Source: Anaerolineae bacterium (lineage in GTDB: Bacteria; Chloroflexota; Anaerolineae; DRVO01). From it: a stretch of DNA of 5,001 nucleotides. Positions 1 through 5,001 of this stretch are shown piece by piece; positions within the stretch are counted from its first letter, which is position 1; every line of letters starts with the position of its first letter. The notes beneath the pieces are model-generated. The model saw only the letters and a list, made by a program, of their open reading frames with translations, was not told where the DNA came from and ran no database searches. The stretch is taken from positions 1 to 5,001 of the forward strand of contig JAAYAV010000021.1 in the NCBI GenBank assembly GCA_012719195.1. Reading direction: 5' to 3'. Both the position numbers and the translations under genes were made by a program.

Positions 1-1078
1 TGTTGGCCGGGTGGACGTGCCGCTCGATCACGCAGTCCGTTCCGATCTCCGGGCCCAGGGAGTGGAAGTCCGACCAGGGCGAGACATGGAAGCGACGCAG
101 ACCGGGCGTCTTCTTGACGACGGCGTACTTGCGGGTGAGGTCCTCACATCCGTGGAAGTACACCCGTCCCGGGTGGTAGAGCCGGGCAATCCGCTCGTGG
201 TACGGCTGGAGGAACTCGTCGAACATGGCGGGCGAGATAGTGGCGGCGCTCTGCGCGGAGATGTACACCCAAGAGGAGTCGATGCCGGAAGAGGCCCGGA
301 GTACCTCGGGGCCCATCTCCTCATAGTGTACGCGGCAGCCGAGCCAGGAGCTGGGCACGTCGAAAAGCCGCAGCCGGTCCGTCTCCAGGAGGCAGCGCTC
401 AAACGCGGTGGTGACGAAGTCCATGAGGCGGTGCACCATCCGGGGGCTGTCTACGAAGTCGAAGAGCAGGTTGTCCATCCCCCGAAGGCGGACGACGATC
501 TCGAACGGGCTCCCTCCGACGCGGTCGGCACTGACCACCACCGGGATGCGGCCGCCAACCAGCTCCTGCGCCTGCTCCACGCGGCGAGCCGTCTCCTCAA
601 AGTCGATGTCCATCGGGGGCAGAGTCAGACGGTCCAGATCGGCCTCCGACTCCACCGGTGGGACGGGCTTGTAGGCGCCGCCGGAGGCGTAGCCAAACTC
701 GGCCTCGCGGCGGGTGAGGGGTAGGCCCCACATCTCGTCGGCCGGAGTGCGGAAGACGGCGCCCACGCTGAGCACCGGGAGGATGACATCGTCGTCGGGG
801 ATGTGCTCGTGCTTGTACAGGCGCTGGCGGAGCTGCAGCTCTATCGAGCGAGGGAGCCCTTCGGCGAAGATGAGCTCGTTGGGCGAGATGATCTCCTGCC
901 AGACGGTGGGGTAGCCGCCATTGACGGGCAGGTGCACGTGGATGGGGGTCTTCTCCACCTTCTCCAGGTGCTGATGCCGGGTCCACATGGCCTTGCGTTC
1001 GGTGTAGCGCGGGTCTTCGCAGGCCTCGAGGAAGCGGTCTACGAGAGCGGTCAGCGGTGCTCTCGGGTCGGCAGGCAT
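1..1078 (-). CDS. URO-D superfamily protein, probable corrinoid/methyl-transfer type (3' end cut by window edge)
   Basis: The frame starts at ATG 1078 and stays open through 359 codons to the left edge, so the C-terminus is missing; the family is usually about 340-400 residues, so little is probably lost. Features seen: an HGCED motif (H309, C311) after a beta-strand-like stretch (GRVYFHG), a second cysteine at C349, a segment ISPAMFDEFLQPYHERIARL at 281-300 resembling the SPEMFxEFxxPY helix of URO-D-like proteins, and RLRGMDNLLFDFVDSPRMVH at 197-216, matching the G-x-(D/E)-x-L-x-D/L-x-x-x-P region of the family. There is no signal peptide or membrane segment, so it should be cytoplasmic. In MtaA/MtbA-type methyltransferases of this superfamily an HxC...C set binds the zinc that activates a thiol; the HxC here is consistent with that, while true heme HemE is less likely. 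The start is fixed by GGAGGT eight bases upstream. It follows the permease gene by 102 bases in the same direction. The reaction and substrate are unknown. Confidence 0.85.
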   Translation of the reverse strand, partial: MPADPRAPLTALVDRFLEACEDPRYTERKAMWTRHQHLEKVEKTPIHVHLPVNGGYPTVWQEIISPNELIFAEGLPRSIELQLRQRLYKHEHIPDDDVILPVLSVGAVFRTPADEMWGLPLTRREAEFGYASGGAYKPVPPVESEADLDRLTLPPMDIDFEETARRVEQAQELVGGRIPVVVSADRVGGSPFEIVVRLRGMDNLLFDFVDSPRMVHRLMDFVTTAFERCLLETDRLRLFDVPSSWLGCRVHYEEMGPEVLRASSGIDSSWVYISAQSAATISPAMFDEFLQPYHERIARLYHPGRVYFHGCEDLTRKYAVVKKTPGLRRFHVSPWSDFHSLGPEIGTDCVIERHVHPAN

Positions 1079-1086
1079 GGGCTCGT

Positions 1087-1092
1087 ACCTCC
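1087..1092 (-). promoter_or_regulatory. Ribosome binding site of the URO-D-like gene
   Basis: On the minus strand the sequence reads GGAGGT, followed by eight bases and then ATG at 1078. It is a near-consensus Shine-Dalgarno at good spacing and decides this start over the out-of-frame ATG at 1094, which overlaps it. It is the strongest ribosome binding site in the window, suggesting the gene is well translated in its own right rather than by coupling to the permease. Confidence 0.75.
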
Positions 1093-1121
1093 ATAGACAA
1101 GTGTGCGGGTCGGCAACAGGA

Positions 1122-1147
1122 CGGGGGCCGCTCTACGCAGGCCCCCG
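1122..1147 (-). other. GC-rich hairpin between permease and URO-D-like gene
   Basis: CGGGGGCC (1122-1129) and GGCCCCCG (1140-1147) form a perfect 8-bp stem around a 10-base loop. In transcript direction it begins 33 bases after the permease stop. No U-tract follows on the minus strand (the next bases are TCCTGTTG), so it is not a standard Rho-independent terminator. It could slow or partly end transcription, or protect the 3' end of the transporter message. The rest of the 1079-1180 gap shows no convincing promoter; a TTGCCG/TATGGA pair has only 15-base spacing and falls on the ribosome binding site. Confidence 0.5.
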
Positions 1148-1180
1148 CGCCGTTCTTATGCTGCTAGCTAGAGGGTAGGT

Positions 1181-2326
1181 CTAGGCGTATGGGTCGGCCG
1201 CGTCTCGCAGGCCGTCGCCCATGAAGTTGAATGCGAGCACGGTGACGATGACGAAGGCTCCGGGGAGCATGAGCCAGGGCGCGAGCGCCACTGTTCGGAC
1301 GTTCTGTGCTTCCTGGAGCAGCACGCCCCAACTGATGGTGGGCGGGCGCAAGCCGAGGCCGAGGAAGGAGAGGCTGGTCTCCGACAGGATCATCCCCGGG
1401 ATGTTGAGGGTGATGGAGGCGATGATATGGCTCAGGATCGACGGCACCATGTGGGAGAACACGATGCGACGATCGCCGGCGCCGGAGATGCGAGCCGCGG
1501 TGACGAAGTCCTCTTCGCGCAAGGCGAGGAAGCGGCCACGGACAACACGCGCCAGGCCGGTCCAGCCCACCAACGACAGGATGACGGTGATGGCGAAGTA
1601 GACGCGGATCTGGGGCCAGTCCTTGGGAATGGCTGCACTAAGGCCTAGCCAGAGCGGTATGGTAGGAATAGACCGCAGGACCTCGATTACACGCTGCATC
1701 ACGGTGTCGAAGACGCCACCGTAGAGGCCGGAGAACCCGCCCAAGATGACGCCGAGGACGAAGCTCAGCGTGACGCCGACCAGGCCGATGGACATCGAGA
1801 TGCGGGTGCCGATCATGATTCGCGACCACATGTCGCGGCCGAGCCGGTCGGTGCCGAGCAGGTAGAGGGTGCCGTCGCTCCCTTCATCCAGGCCTAACAG
1901 GTGCACATCGGTGGGGAACAGGCCCACCATCTTGTAGGGGATGCCCTTCACGAACCAGCGAATGGGATAGCGGCGCTCCGGGTTGGCGGTATAGACCGGG
2001 CGCAGAGTCTCCGGGTCTCGCTCAAGATCCAGGCCCAGGACGTAGAAGGTCAACCGTCCGTCCACCTGACCCAGCCTGACAGTCTGGGGCGGGGCAAAGA
2101 CCCACTTAGTCTGGTGCTTGTAGGGGTCCGATATGGCTAGGAAGTCGCAGAAGATGGCGATGAGGTAGAGCACGAACACCACCACCACACTGAGCATGGC
2201 GATCTTGTGACGGCGGAAGCGCCACCACATGAGCTGCCACTGGGAGGCGACGAATAACCTCTCGGCCTCATCTTCAGGCCCCTCTGCCGGCACTTGGTTC
2301 TCTGTAAGGTTGATGTCTTCGGCCAT
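1181..2326 (-). CDS. ABC transporter permease, DppC/OppC type with long extracytoplasmic insertion
   Basis: Inner-membrane channel subunit of a family-5 (peptide/nickel/oligosaccharide class) ABC importer, 381 residues from ATG 2326. After a soluble N-terminus the first membrane segment lies near 41-63. A roughly 100-residue extracytoplasmic stretch follows (about 66-156), ending in the hallmark LGTDRLGRD (157-165) that precedes the transporter core. Further hydrophobic segments lie near 176-200, 240-258, 300-320 and 348-370. The EAA-type cytoplasmic loop that docks on the ATPase is at about 272-298, around AARISGAGDRRIVFSHMVP. The end, GDGLRDAADPYA, matches the usual GDGLRDxLDP tail. Common DppC proteins have about 290-310 residues; the excess here lies in the loop after the first segment. 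An in-frame TTG at 2335 would add three residues but sits only three bases from the GGGAG, so the ATG is preferred. It lies 66 bases downstream of the partner permease gene and is presumably co-transcribed with it. The ligand cannot be read from the permease. Confidence 0.95.
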   Translation of the reverse strand: MAEDINLTENQVPAEGPEDEAERLFVASQWQLMWWRFRRHKIAMLSVVVVFVLYLIAIFCDFLAISDPYKHQTKWVFAPPQTVRLGQVDGRLTFYVLGLDLERDPETLRPVYTANPERRYPIRWFVKGIPYKMVGLFPTDVHLLGLDEGSDGTLYLLGTDRLGRDMWSRIMIGTRISMSIGLVGVTLSFVLGVILGGFSGLYGGVFDTVMQRVIEVLRSIPTIPLWLGLSAAIPKDWPQIRVYFAITVILSLVGWTGLARVVRGRFLALREEDFVTAARISGAGDRRIVFSHMVPSILSHIIASITLNIPGMILSETSLSFLGLGLRPPTISWGVLLQEAQNVRTVALAPWLMLPGAFVIVTVLAFNFMGDGLRDAADPYA

Positions 2327-2338
2327 TGCAGCCAATCA

Positions 2339-2343
2339 CTCCC
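2339..2343 (-). promoter_or_regulatory. Probable ribosome binding site of the DppC-type permease
   Basis: GGGAG on the minus strand lies 12 bases before ATG 2326 and only three bases before the in-frame TTG at 2335. Spacing is long for the first and too short for the second, so the start of this gene is the least certain in the window. The ATG is favoured on codon type. Confidence 0.45.
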
Positions 2344-2392
2344 GTTTGCTTGCTAGGGTAAGGAATCCCGTTCCGCGCCCGAACGCCGGAGG

Positions 2393-3379
2393 CTAGATGG
2401 AGTGCCGGATGCGCGGATCCACCCAGGCGAGCAGTACGTCTGATATCAGGGTTCCTATCACGGTAAGGGCGCTGACCATCATGATGAAGGTACCGGCGAG
2501 ATACATGTCCTGCATCATGAGGGCGCGGAAGAGCAGAGGGCCGGTGGTGGGAAGCCCGAGCACGATGGAGACAATAGTCTCGCCACCGACCAGCCCCGCG
2601 AGGGTCCAGCCGATGGTGCTCACGAAGGGGTTGATGGCTACTCGCACCGGGTACTTGAAGATGAGGCGCTTCTCGGTGAGGCCCTTGGCGCGGGCGGTGA
2701 TGACGTAAGGTCGCCGAAGCTCGTCGAGAAGATTGGCGCGCATGATACGAATGAGGCCGGCCGTGCCTGCCATGCCCAGAACAACCATGGGCAGCCAGAG
2801 GTGCTTGAGCATGTCGACCACCTTGCCCCAAGTCCACGGCGCATCTGCGTACTCCGCCGAGAACAGGCCACCCACGTTGGCCCCGAAGACGCTAAAGGCA
2901 AGCCACATCAAGATCAGGGCGAGCATGAAGTTGGGTATGGCCAGCCCGATGAAGCCGATGAAGGTGGCCAAGTAGTCTCCAATTGAGTACTGGCGGACGG
3001 CAGAGTAGATGCCGATCGGTAAGGCGACGATCCAGTTGAAGAGCAAGGCGGCGAACGACACCGCCATGGTCAGGCCCAGGCGTTCCCAAATAAGCTCGCC
3101 CACCGGTCGGTTGAAGAGGAACGACTGCCCGAAGTCGCCGTGCATCATTCCCCAGACCCATTTCCCGTACTGCACGTAGATCGGCTGGTCCAGTCCGTAG
3201 CGCTTTTTCAGCGACTCGATCACCGCTTGATCACGGGTTAGGCCGCTTTCCTCGAGGCGCTCGATGTAGGCCGTGAGGAAGTCGCCCGGCGGTAGTTGGA
3301 TGATGGCAAACGATATCACCGAGATGATGACAAGCGTCATGACCATCAGGAGCAATCGTCGCCCGATGTAGCCCAGCAT
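2393..3379 (-). CDS. ABC transporter permease, DppB/OppB type
   Basis: First channel subunit of the same importer, 328 residues, a normal length for the family. It opens with the typical MLGYIGRRLLLMVMTLVIIS (basic patch then membrane segment, about 9-29). The extracytoplasmic region about 30-95 contains the PGDF and YGLDQPIYVQYGKW stretches found in DppB/OppB proteins and HGDFGQSF at 80-87. Hydrophobic segments follow near 102-126, 136-165, 193-212, 250-275 and 295-320. The EAA-type ATPase-docking loop lies at about 221-248, around ITARAKGLTEKRLIFKYPV, and the tail DPRIRHS matches the usual DPRIRY ending. ATG 3379 is preceded by GGGGAG with a 10-base spacer. It follows the SBP gene by 131 bases and precedes the DppC-type gene by 66 bases, the standard SBP-B-C order. 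No frameshift or missing core motif is apparent. Confidence 0.96.
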   Translation of the reverse strand: MLGYIGRRLLLMVMTLVIISVISFAIIQLPPGDFLTAYIERLEESGLTRDQAVIESLKKRYGLDQPIYVQYGKWVWGMMHGDFGQSFLFNRPVGELIWERLGLTMAVSFAALLFNWIVALPIGIYSAVRQYSIGDYLATFIGFIGLAIPNFMLALILMWLAFSVFGANVGGLFSAEYADAPWTWGKVVDMLKHLWLPMVVLGMAGTAGLIRIMRANLLDELRRPYVITARAKGLTEKRLIFKYPVRVAINPFVSTIGWTLAGLVGGETIVSIVLGLPTTGPLLFRALMMQDMYLAGTFIMMVSALTVIGTLISDVLLAWVDPRIRHSI

Positions 3380-3389
3380 CTATTCTCTG

Positions 3390-3395
3390 CTCCCC
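3390..3395 (-). promoter_or_regulatory. Ribosome binding site of the DppB-type permease
   Basis: GGGGAG on the minus strand lies 10 bases before ATG 3379. Its first three G bases are also one arm of a 10-base palindrome, CCCATATGGG (3393-3402), which in RNA could make only a 3-bp stem, so any masking of the site would be weak. Confidence 0.6.
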
Positions 3396-3457
3396 ATATG
3401 GGATGTGTGTAACTCGAGCCAGACACGGTGCCCACAGCAGGCCCCGAGCCCTGTTAC

Positions 3458-3486
3458 CCAAGGGAGGCCCACCGGGCCTCCCTTGG
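3458..3486 (-). other. Perfect 13-bp hairpin after the solute-binding protein gene
   Basis: CCAAGGGAGGCCC (3458-3470) and GGGCCTCCCTTGG (3474-3486) are exact reverse complements separated by three bases. In transcript direction the stem begins 24 bases after the SBP stop and lies 78 bases before the permease start. On the minus strand it is followed by GTAACAGGG with no U-tract; on the plus strand only TTT follows. It is therefore not a canonical Rho-independent terminator. A stable stem between SBP and permease genes is a known way to leave more SBP than permease message, by partial termination or by blocking 3' exonuclease decay; that role is inferred here. Confidence 0.65.
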
Positions 3487-3510
3487 TTTGGCCGGCAGCG
3501 CTAGCGCCGG

Positions 3511-5001
3511 CTACTGCTTCATGAAGAAGTGCTCCGGATTGTACAGCTTGGGAGACCACACCGGATAGGCGAGGACCCCTCTCTCCGGCACGTTCGTCAC
3601 GCCGTTCTTGACAACACAGAGTGACAGATCGCCGCCGAAGATAGGGGCGAACCAGAGGTTCTTGGCCCCGATGTAGAAGGCCTCGTCAACGAGAGCGGCA
3701 CGGTCGTCAGGATCGACGGTGACGTTGACCTGTTCCCAAAGGTCCACCAGCCCGGCCGCCTCGCCCTCTGCCGCCTCGCCGTTTGCGCCGCCGGTCTCGT
3801 AGTACCAGCCCCAAAGCGAAGCCCAGTAGGTGCTGGACTGCACCGGGAAGAGCGTGCGCGGATAGGCCAGCCAGAATAGGCCGCCCGGAGCGATATCGGC
3901 ATCATAGCACAGGATGTCGTAGTCGCTGGCCTGCAGGCGCGGGCCCCACAGCTCGCCGGCGACGAAGTCGATGTTGGTCTTGATGCCCAGCTCGGCCAGG
4001 AACTGGCCCTCTACTTCGGCGACGTCGCGGTGAGTCGGGTAGGAGCCATGGCCGAAGAGCTGGAGGAGCAGCGGGCGTCCGCTGGGCAGCAGACGGGTGT
4101 CTTCGCCGTCGCGCTGGTCGAGCCCAAGCTCATCCAGCATGGCGTTGGCCGCGTCGACGTCATAGACGAAGTAGTCCTGGATCTCGGCGTCGTTCTGTAC
4201 CCGCTCGGAGTACAGCTCGATGACGTCGCCCGTCAGCCCGAAGTAGAAGAGCTCGTTCATGTCGGCGCGATCGATGCCCTTGGAGAGGGCGATGCGGAAC
4301 TTGGGGTTCCGCAAGAGCTCGCGGAGCTCGTCGTCGCCCGTGCGCGTCTGGTTGAAGAACATGACGCTGCCCGACCAGCCAGCGTCCCAGATATGGACGT
4401 TGTAGTCACCTGCCTCGCGGTTCTCCATCAGGAGGGTGTAGTTCGGGAAGCCAATGTACATCGCCTGCATGTCGACTTCGCCGGACACGATCTTCATCGG
4501 GATCAGATCGGTGCTCTGAACGATGTTCCAGAAGATCTTGTCGAAGTAGGGTAGCTGCTTGCCCTCGGGATCTACCTTCCAGTAGTAGGGGTTGCGATCA
4601 GCCACGGCCGTAGTTGTGTAGTCCTTGGTCTGGATCTTCCAGGGCCGTAGCGAGGGCAGATCGGGGTTGGTCGAGGTGTTGACCTTGGAGCCGAAGAGCT
4701 GGTACCAGCTCTCGAAGCCGGCTTCGCTCACCTGGGCGGCCAACTCGTCGGCGTCAGCGTACGCGACGTGGAACTGCTGGAGGTAGTGCTTGGAGTAGTT
4801 GATGATGGAGTTGCCACTGAAGGCGAAGTTGTCCAGCGCCAGGCCGGCCGGGTTGGCGAAGGTGAACTTCACCGTGTAGTCATCGACCTTGCTCAGCGTG
4901 CACGGCTCTCCCCCCGACTTCAGCCAACCGGGAAAGGCAGGCGTAAGTTCTGCGTCCATGACGACGTCGTCGAACCAGAAGACGATGTCGTCGGCTGTGA
5001 A
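3511..5001 (-). CDS. Family-5 extracellular solute-binding protein of an ABC importer (5' end beyond right edge)
   Basis: The last 496 residues are present and the frame is open to the right edge. The ATG at 4959 is internal: the 14 codons before it read FTADDIVFWFDDVV, the conserved FTAxDVVF motif of SBP_bac_5 proteins. That motif normally lies past residue 100, so the signal peptide (probably a lipoprotein one) and the first lobe are outside. Other family marks, numbered from the edge, are DRNPYYWKVD with QLPYFDKI (about 135-156), NYTLLMENREAGDYNV (about 187-202), RNPKFRIALSKGIDRADMNE (231-250), and the C-terminal NVPERGVLAYPVW and PEHFFMKQ end. It should bind ligand outside the membrane and deliver it to the two permeases downstream. 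An Ala/Glu/Gly-rich insert, GEAAEGEAAG, lies at 408-417. This class binds peptides, nickel complexes, opines or oligosaccharides; the sequence does not tell which. The distinctive NYTLLMENREAG region places it away from classical DppA/OppA. Confidence 0.95.
   Translation of the reverse strand, partial: FTADDIVFWFDDVVMDAELTPAFPGWLKSGGEPCTLSKVDDYTVKFTFANPAGLALDNFAFSGNSIINYSKHYLQQFHVAYADADELAAQVSEAGFESWYQLFGSKVNTSTNPDLPSLRPWKIQTKDYTTTAVADRNPYYWKVDPEGKQLPYFDKIFWNIVQSTDLIPMKIVSGEVDMQAMYIGFPNYTLLMENREAGDYNVHIWDAGWSGSVMFFNQTRTGDDELRELLRNPKFRIALSKGIDRADMNELFYFGLTGDVIELYSERVQNDAEIQDYFVYDVDAANAMLDELGLDQRDGEDTRLLPSGRPLLLQLFGHGSYPTHRDVAEVEGQFLAELGIKTNIDFVAGELWGPRLQASDYDILCYDADIAPGGLFWLAYPRTLFPVQSSTYWASLWGWYYETGGANGEAAEGEAAGLVDLWEQVNVTVDPDDRAALVDEAFYIGAKNLWFAPIFGGDLSLCVVKNGVTNVPERGVLAYPVWSPKLYNPEHFFMKQ

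Noticed and set aside
11..724. 237-residue open frame on the plus strand
   Set aside because: It is antisense to the URO-D-like gene, whose minus-strand frame matches a known family throughout and has a strong ribosome binding site. The plus-strand product is low-complexity and matches no family I recognise.
597..1100. 167-residue minus-strand frame starting upstream of the URO-D-like gene
   Set aside because: It is out of frame with the recognisable URO-D-like protein, is Arg/Pro/His-rich, and its start codons overlap the ribosome binding site region of that gene.
1086..1114. Possible promoter TTGCCG/TATGGA before the URO-D-like gene
   Set aside because: The spacing is 15 bases, both boxes are poor matches, and the -10 candidate overlaps the ribosome binding site.
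2369..2385. 5-bp inverted repeat (CGTTC/GAACG, 7-base loop) after the DppB-type stop
   Set aside because: It is too short to stand out from chance in G+C-rich sequence, although its place mirrors the two stronger hairpins.
2274..2837. 187-residue minus-strand frame bridging the two permease genes
   Set aside because: It overlaps both permeases in another frame and encodes an Arg/His/Pro-rich sequence with no membrane character; it is a shadow.
3393..3402. CCCATATGGG palindrome before the DppB-type permease
   Set aside because: A single 10-base palindrome with no second copy nearby is weak evidence for an operator, and its RNA stem would be only 3 bp.
4030..4554. 174-residue open frame on the plus strand
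   Set aside because: It lies wholly antisense to the conserved SBP coding region and its Val/Glu/Leu-rich product is what G+C-biased codons give on the opposite strand.
4957..4959. ATG as start of the SBP
   Set aside because: The in-frame codons before it encode the conserved FTADDIVF motif, so this methionine is internal and the gene continues past the right edge.

Overview
The window is G+C-rich bacterial chromosome-type sequence, and all supported genes lie on the minus strand, so transcription runs from right to left. I see four genes: the 3' part of a family-5 extracellular solute-binding protein (SBP) gene cut by the right edge, two complete ABC permease genes of the DppB/OppB and DppC/OppC type, and the 5' part of a uroporphyrinogen-decarboxylase (URO-D)-superfamily gene cut by the left edge. 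There is no RNA gene, mobile element, CRISPR array or phage signature. The organism cannot be fixed from the sequence. Base composition and this combination of SBP, long OppC-type permease and URO-D-like protein would fit Chloroflexota or a similar environmental lineage, but that is a weak inference.

Region by region (right to left): 5001-3511 SBP without its N-terminus; 3510-3380 gap with a perfect 13-bp hairpin shortly after the SBP stop; 3379-2393 first permease; 2392-2327 short gap holding the start region of the second permease; 2326-1181 second permease, with a long extracytoplasmic insertion after its first membrane segment; 1180-1079 gap with a perfect 8-bp GC hairpin; 1078-1 URO-D-like gene, preceded by a strong Shine-Dalgarno sequence. 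The antisense strand carries long open frames (for example 11-724 and 4030-4554), which are codon-bias shadows.

Taken together, the SBP captures a ligand outside the membrane and hands it to a channel built from the two permeases. The ATPase subunits that must power it (DppD/DppF-type) are not in the window. The URO-D-like protein is cytoplasmic and carries an HxC motif resembling the zinc site of cobalamin-dependent methyltransferases rather than heme biosynthesis. Its co-orientation right after the transporter suggests, but does not prove, that it acts on or downstream of the imported compound. The system is recognisable at family level. Its substrate and the reaction of the URO-D-like protein are the open questions.
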